From Candidatus Poseidoniales archaeon (GTDB lineage Archaea > Thermoplasmatota > Poseidoniia > Poseidoniales > Poseidoniaceae), in the NCBI GenBank assembly GCA_003602415.1, contig QQSK01000014.1:1-64000 (forward strand): DNA of 64,000 nt, written 5' to 3'. Of the stretch, positions 59,726 through 64,000 are shown piece by piece. Position 1 is the first letter of the stretch. Each line of letters opens with the position of its first letter. A program made the translations under genes and the position numbers. The notes below the pieces were generated by a model that saw nothing but the letters and a program-made list of their open reading frames with translations, did no database searches and was not told the DNA's origin.

Positions 59726-60682
59726 TTATTTCTTGCTCTTTCTCATCGCCATGATAAGTACTAGCAAGAGAATTATTCCAGCCCCACTTCCACCGTAAAT
59801 TATCAGTGAATTATCGCTCGCACTTGATATCAAATTGTCAGTAGAACTCGCTTCCTGATAGACTGTAATGGTGCTAATTACCGATTCCGAATTGCAGCTT
59901 CCCTCATTGTTACAACTGAATTCGCTGGTAGCCATAAATTCCAATCTGAAAACTTTCTCATGCATACCTTCTGAGTTGATAGGCCAATCTTGGTAATCGA
60001 CTGGAGTTCTCATTGTCACACGAACCTTTACTGGAGCTGCCATAGATTCCACTTCGATCTTATTTATCGGTAAACTAATCGAGAATCCCTCACTTTCCAA
60101 TTGATCTCTGGAATTATCAGTTACTTCTAACCAAAATTTATCCACATTATTTCCTTGATTATACAATTTGAATTCAAGGTTAAAATCTATCTTTGGTAGC
60201 ATCTTTACCATCGGTTCAACAGCCTCAACCTGTAATCCAGAGAATTGCATTATGGATACTATTAGAGATGATTCTTCCTCTGCTAAATTTGGAGGTGGGA
60301 ATCCCATCATTTCAGTAACTGTTGCCTTGACGACTAAATTTCGAGATTGGGCAGACATTCTTTCATCAGCCTTTACAGTTACAATGAAATCTTCTTCAGA
60401 ATTAGGTCCAAGTGTAATTGAACCAGGGTAAGATGCAACTAGCCCGTCAGACGTTACTTCAATCTCAATTTTTTCCTGATAGGAATTTGGATTACTGACT
60501 GTACAAAACGCTTGACCGGTTAAAGTAGCACCAGGATGAACTTCTACCTCAACAGTGCCAGATGGGTCTCCAGAAGTACAGTCCAAGTTCACAGCCGCCG
60601 CTCCAATCTGTGCTTCAGATGAAGGAATTGGCATAGTCGATAGGCTAAAAACCAAAATCAGAAGTATTACTTTCAGCCTCAT
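59726..60682 (-). CDS. secreted membrane-tethered protein with immunoglobulin-like folds
   Basis: 318 residues. Signal peptide (MRLKVILLILVFSLSTMP), an extracellular beta-rich region with repeats resembling NEW3 or CARDB-like domains (GQAFCTVSNPNSYQEKIEIE and GNNVDKFWLEVTDNSRDQLE), cysteines near the first and third unit, and a C-terminal helix (IIYGGSGAGIILLLVLIMAM). ATG 60682 is preferred over 60715. No function known; it may be a surface adhesin. Confidence 0.7.
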   Translation of the reverse strand: MRLKVILLILVFSLSTMPIPSSEAQIGAAAVNLDCTSGDPSGTVEVEVHPGATLTGQAFCTVSNPNSYQEKIEIEVTSDGLVASYPGSITLGPNSEEDFIVTVKADERMSAQSRNLVVKATVTEMMGFPPPNLAEEESSLIVSIMQFSGLQVEAVEPMVKMLPKIDFNLEFKLYNQGNNVDKFWLEVTDNSRDQLESEGFSISLPINKIEVESMAAPVKVRVTMRTPVDYQDWPINSEGMHEKVFRLEFMATSEFSCNNEGSCNSESVISTITVYQEASSTDNLISSASDNSLIIYGGSGAGIILLLVLIMAMRKSKK

Positions 60683-60749
60683 GAAGGGGCGTGGTTGTTT
60701 GTTGGTATTGAACATTTTGCGGGATTAGTTAGCGTTCATTCTAAACCTT

Positions 60750-61361
60750 TCACTTCGCTAGATGCAATCTTACCACATGAGCCCTTCCGCGATGCAAATC
60801 CGATTCGTCTAATTCTACAGTTTCGACTTTAGCATGAATAATTGTGAAACCTTCACCGATTACTTCCATCACTTCATCGAGGTCCCAGAGTAAATCTAGG
60901 CTCTTAGGACCACCACTTGTCATTTCCATTTGGCTAGTGTGATATCCTTCACAGATGAATTCTCCACCCGGCTTTAGTGAAGCAAGCATTCTAGGATAGT
61001 GTTCACAGAATATGTTCCAAGGAACATGAAACCAAGAACATGCAATCAAATCATATTCTTGTTTTGAAAAATCACGGAATGCCAAATCATCTACTTCGTA
61101 GCGAACTTCAACACCTCTTTCTTTAGCCAATAGAGCACACTTTTTCTTTCCAACATCAGATAGGTCGAATACGGTGGTGTCGTATCCTTGAGATGCGATC
61201 CAAACTGCGTTTCTCCCCTCTCCATCTGCAGGAACTAGTGCCTTTCCAGTGCCTGGTTTGATGGTCATCTTTAGCCATGCATTTGGCTCTTTACCATACG
61301 CCCATCCATCTCCTGAAAATCTAGCATTCCATGCTTCGGCACCGAACTTCAAATTACTCAT
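60750..61361 (-). CDS. SAM-dependent methyltransferase, TehB/thiopurine type
   Basis: 203 residues. Starts with WNARFSGDGWAYGKEPNAWL, the TehB-like substrate loop, then a class I SAM fold with LVPADGEGRNAVWIASQGYD, a DDLAF loop and LIACSWFHVP. The enzymes methylate small anions such as tellurite or chalcogens, or thiols. Its start overlaps the Rqc2 gene end by 8 nt. Substrate cannot be read. Confidence 0.85.
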   Translation of the reverse strand: MSNLKFGAEAWNARFSGDGWAYGKEPNAWLKMTIKPGTGKALVPADGEGRNAVWIASQGYDTTVFDLSDVGKKKCALLAKERGVEVRYEVDDLAFRDFSKQEYDLIACSWFHVPWNIFCEHYPRMLASLKPGGEFICEGYHTSQMEMTSGGPKSLDLLWDLDEVMEVIGEGFTIIHAKVETVELDESDLHRGRAHVVRLHLAK

Positions 61362-63414
61362 TTGACTCTACCTTCTTGAAATTGATTAGTCCCACATCTT
61401 CGACGATTTCACAATTACCTGGAATCACTGGAAGGATATCGTCCACCGATAACCCCGTAGATTTGTAAATTCGATTTGCTAATGCTTCCTTCTTTTCTCT
61501 ACCAGGTGTTATGACGACATATCTTGAACAAATATCTGCGATATGTTCTGCGGTCGATGCCATCAGTAATGGGATTCCATTGATCGCTACCAAACCTAAT
61601 CCTAGGCGCAAATCGATATCCTTGTACCAAGTTCTCTGGCCTCTAATTACGAATGCACCTTTACCCACATATTCCCCTGTTTCAGCGGACTTGGAAACCT
61701 GTCCAGGTTTCACCCAAAAGACGGTACCATGAGCGCCTCCTCCATTCCAAGCACGACTCCAAGCCAGTGCTAATGTGGCAGCAATTTCGGTAATCTCATC
61801 ATCTAGTTCAGCCTCGATTTTATCTGCTAACCTGAATGCAGGCATGTCATCTCCAATATGCGGAGGAGGTTGTGGGTCAGTGACAAAACCCTGATTATTT
61901 CTCAATGAACAAGACGGTGCTCCATGTAAATCAGCGTGAAGATAACGGTCTCCTAAGGACAGATGCTTCTTTACAATCGAATCATTTCCTTTGGCATCTC
62001 TACCACCAATCATTAGGTGTCCTGAAGGAAGCATTGTCCATTTTTGATTTTCAAACCATAGGCGTTTCGCTCTTTTTACTCGAGCAACCTGACCACTTGC
62101 TTCACGCTTAGCCTGTTTTTTCTTGGCCCGTGCCAGTTCGGTTTTTGTGTCCTCAAGAGCTTGAATTGCACCTGCAGATTTGTCCTTCTGTTTACGTCCC
62201 GCTTCGAAATAACGCTGAGCATTTTGATGAACAGTCTCATCCAAATTCAGAGTTACCTGTTGGCCTGGCTTTCCTTCTTCATCAGGTATGGAAGCATTGA
62301 ATGAACGTTCGGCAGCATTGACAGATTGAATCCATTCAATGTCCTTGACCGCTTTCTTTACCCCATCCCATCCGAGACTGTCTACCGCTTCATGTACTTG
62401 GGCTAGTAATTGTTCTACATGAGTCCAATTTTCTTGAATCAGATGACCCATTGCTTGCTGTTTTTCTACCTTAACGCCAAATCCAGAGAGTGCTTTTTCT
62501 TGTTGTGCCAAGCGCCTTTCAAGCCTTTCTACATCAGTAGAATGTCCTCTTCCCGGTGCTGCAATATCTAGTGCTTCTGCTTCTCTTCTTGCAAGTGCGT
62601 GTGCATCATGCAGTCCCATCCATTCATCGACAGCTTCGCACATAGTTGCATATTCTTTGAATTCTTGATCTTGCAGTGTTGATAGAACCAAAGGCCATGC
62701 TTGTTCGTATCCTCCTTCATTTAGGAAAAGATAACCCTTCCATTCTGCGTGTAAAAGTGCATTAAGCGCATCCCAAACTTTCTGAAGGTCTACATTTCCA
62801 ATTTCGGTTTCGGGAGTATGGCCTGAATCAGAACAAACCGCTGCTGAGATTCCACCTCCTAGGTTCAGGACTCCTCCAAGCGTTCGGCCTAGGTTTCTGT
62901 CACTGGATTTCATTAGTTCACTAAACGAATCAAAATCCAAATCATAAGGGTCCTGTGCTGCGGGAGGTGGACAATATTCGATTCCCTTCTTGAGTGTTCT
63001 ATCGGCATAAGTTGCATGAGTTAGAGGTTGAATGATGATATCATTTCCATCTGTCAAAATGATATTACCATCTCTGAAAACTTCGACATATAGGTGAAAT
63101 TTACCGTGCGAATTTTCGAAAACAAATCTGAGAACACGGTCAAATCCAATTTGTTCAATCGCTTTCAGTCTAGCATTGGTTAGAGACTTTCTCAGAACCA
63201 TTGCGAATGGAGCAGGGTACTGAGGCATTGGACGGTCTCTTTTGCTAGTGTAGATTCGCTTTCCACGGACAAGAACCAAATCCGTATTCCCACCATCTCT
63301 CGCTCTTAATCGAAGTACTACTTGTTCGTAATGGGGCTGATAGCATTTCTTACAATGAGCTCCGACCATGGCTTCTAACTCGTTAGCGATCGCTCGCAAG
63401 TCAAGGCCACTCAT
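61354..63414 (-). CDS. Rqc2/NEMF/RqcH homologue, ribosome-associated quality control protein
   Basis: 686 residues. NFACT-N domain at the start (SGLDLRAIANELEAMVG, LVRGKRIYTS), a helix-hairpin-helix-like part (DRNLGRTLGGVLNLGGG), a long coiled coil (about 280-440), and the NFACT-R nucleic-acid part (KWTMLPSGHLMIGGRDA). In bacteria and eukaryotes this protein binds the stalled large ribosomal subunit and adds C-terminal tails to unfinished chains. Archaeal members are presumed to do the same. ATG 63414 (MSGLDLRAI) is favoured, with 63426 possible. Confidence 0.92.
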   Translation of the reverse strand: MSGLDLRAIANELEAMVGAHCKKCYQPHYEQVVLRLRARDGGNTDLVLVRGKRIYTSKRDRPMPQYPAPFAMVLRKSLTNARLKAIEQIGFDRVLRFVFENSHGKFHLYVEVFRDGNIILTDGNDIIIQPLTHATYADRTLKKGIEYCPPPAAQDPYDLDFDSFSELMKSSDRNLGRTLGGVLNLGGGISAAVCSDSGHTPETEIGNVDLQKVWDALNALLHAEWKGYLFLNEGGYEQAWPLVLSTLQDQEFKEYATMCEAVDEWMGLHDAHALARREAEALDIAAPGRGHSTDVERLERRLAQQEKALSGFGVKVEKQQAMGHLIQENWTHVEQLLAQVHEAVDSLGWDGVKKAVKDIEWIQSVNAAERSFNASIPDEEGKPGQQVTLNLDETVHQNAQRYFEAGRKQKDKSAGAIQALEDTKTELARAKKKQAKREASGQVARVKRAKRLWFENQKWTMLPSGHLMIGGRDAKGNDSIVKKHLSLGDRYLHADLHGAPSCSLRNNQGFVTDPQPPPHIGDDMPAFRLADKIEAELDDEITEIAATLALAWSRAWNGGGAHGTVFWVKPGQVSKSAETGEYVGKGAFVIRGQRTWYKDIDLRLGLGLVAINGIPLLMASTAEHIADICSRYVVITPGREKKEALANRIYKSTGLSVDDILPVIPGNCEIVEDVGLINFKKVESNE

Positions 63415-63422
63415 CACACTCT

Positions 63423-64000
63423 TCATGCCCGCACCCAGTCACCGTCAACCGTTCTTACATTTCCATCCTTCTCATGTGAGAGAAGGTGAGAAAGAGTCTG
63501 GTCAATCGCTAAACCGGGGTGTGCATCTGGTGTATCTTCATATGATACCTTTGCTATGATTTCAAGTTTGGAATTTCCAGCCTCGACTGCTGCAAGAACT
63601 TTGTCGTGACGAATAGATCGATGTCTAATGTAATGCTCCAAAGTTCTGTGAGGTAGAGGAATAACTGGCCCATGTGATGGGAAAATTAAGTGTGGGTCCA
63701 AATCAAGCAACCTTTCTAATTGCTCTATGTAAGTCATCATATTTCCTTCTCCAGGAGGGATTAGAATAGTGCCTATTCCAGCAACCATGTCTCCTGCGAT
63801 TAGACCACTTTGAGAAATCAAACACAAATGTTCTGGATGATGACCTGGTGTATGGAGGACTCTCCATGATTGTGCTCCAAGTTCCAATATATCACCATCG
63901 GCGAGTACTCTGTCCGCTGTAGGTGAGGCGGACCAAATGGGAACATCAAACGCTTCTTTGAATAGGCCAGCATCAGCCATGTGGTCACTGTGACTATGGG
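63423..64000 (-). CDS. metallo-beta-lactamase-fold hydrolase, N-terminus outside window
   Basis: A LACTB2/glyoxalase II-like fold, cut by the right edge of the window. The metal motif HSHSDH is encoded by 63981-63998, directly before the ATG at 63978-63980, so that ATG is internal and the true start lies beyond 64000. The visible part includes VLHTPGHHPEH, GDMVAGIG and FPSHGPVIPLP, the other metal ligands. C-terminal winged-helix region (about last 60 residues). LACTB2-type enzymes cleave single-stranded RNA, others hydrolyse thioesters. Confidence 0.88.
   Translation of the reverse strand, partial: HSHSDHMADAGLFKEAFDVPIWSASPTADRVLADGDILELGAQSWRVLHTPGHHPEHLCLISQSGLIAGDMVAGIGTILIPPGEGNMMTYIEQLERLLDLDPHLIFPSHGPVIPLPHRTLEHYIRHRSIRHDKVLAAVEAGNSKLEIIAKVSYEDTPDAHPGLAIDQTLSHLLSHEKDGNVRTVDGDWVRA

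Overview
The window reads as a compact, AT-leaning archaeal chromosome segment. It is most likely a planktonic Marine Group II/III euryarchaeon (Poseidoniales or a relative in Thermoplasmatota). This rests on gene content: an archaeal wyosine enzyme (Taw2-like), an archaeal Rqc2/NEMF homologue, A/T-rich TATA-like boxes about 20-30 nt before start codons, very large secreted proteins with thrombospondin type 3 calcium repeats, FG-GAP and beta-helix domains, and bacterial-type genes (uvrC, RNase PH). It is inference; no rRNA gene is present to confirm it. The longest stretch without a protein gene is about 230 bases (51416-51642), and it holds a tRNA-Phe.

Layout. 1-1161: rhodanese TrhO and a cupin. 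1250-4808: a self-contained cassette with a small winged-helix regulator, two matching 22-bp dyads in front of the regulator and of the following operon, three tiny hydrophobic proteins, a membrane-anchored HNH nuclease-like protein, a HEPN-like protein with an RNxxxH motif, and two larger membrane proteins of the same topology. This is the best candidate for an undescribed, possibly defence-related system. 4866-12056: housekeeping and small genes (phosphoglycerate mutase, DUF1499, JAMM protease, receiver protein, S15-type peptidase, cyclophilin, Taw2). 12116-27561: large surface proteins around uvrC, a winged-helix/STAND ATPase and two stand-alone Lrp sensor domains. 27562-34317: two glycosyltransferases, a TSP3 surface protein, two membrane proteins (one DUF4105). 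34292-42682: thiamine pyrophosphokinase, a 2,059-residue FG-GAP/TSP3 protein and an EF-hand/poly-EP/poly-Q/zinc-ribbon protein. 42683-49822: peptidases M29 and M32, dihydroorotase, a MoaB/Mog protein and a large membrane protein.

49889-58805 is a zinc-handling neighbourhood: a thioredoxin-like [2Fe-2S] protein, a CobW/COG0523 GTPase, then (after tRNA-Phe, RNase PH and a thiolase) a ZnuBCA-type importer whose binding protein carries a His/Asp/Cys-rich insert of nearly 600 residues. A previously unlisted 35-residue membrane protein sits inside the importer operon, and a divergent NikR-like regulator faces it. A ten-base element, ACTAATAATT, occurs in front of both the GTPase and the importer/regulator pair. 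58807-64000: a double gamma-glutamylcyclotransferase-like protein, a secreted protein, a methyltransferase, an Rqc2 homologue and a metallo-beta-lactamase-fold gene that runs off the right edge.

Genes are packed tightly: all eleven convergent gene pairs abut or overlap, several sharing a TTAA tetranucleotide that serves as the stop codon on both strands. No insertion sequence, CRISPR array or obvious pseudogene was seen.
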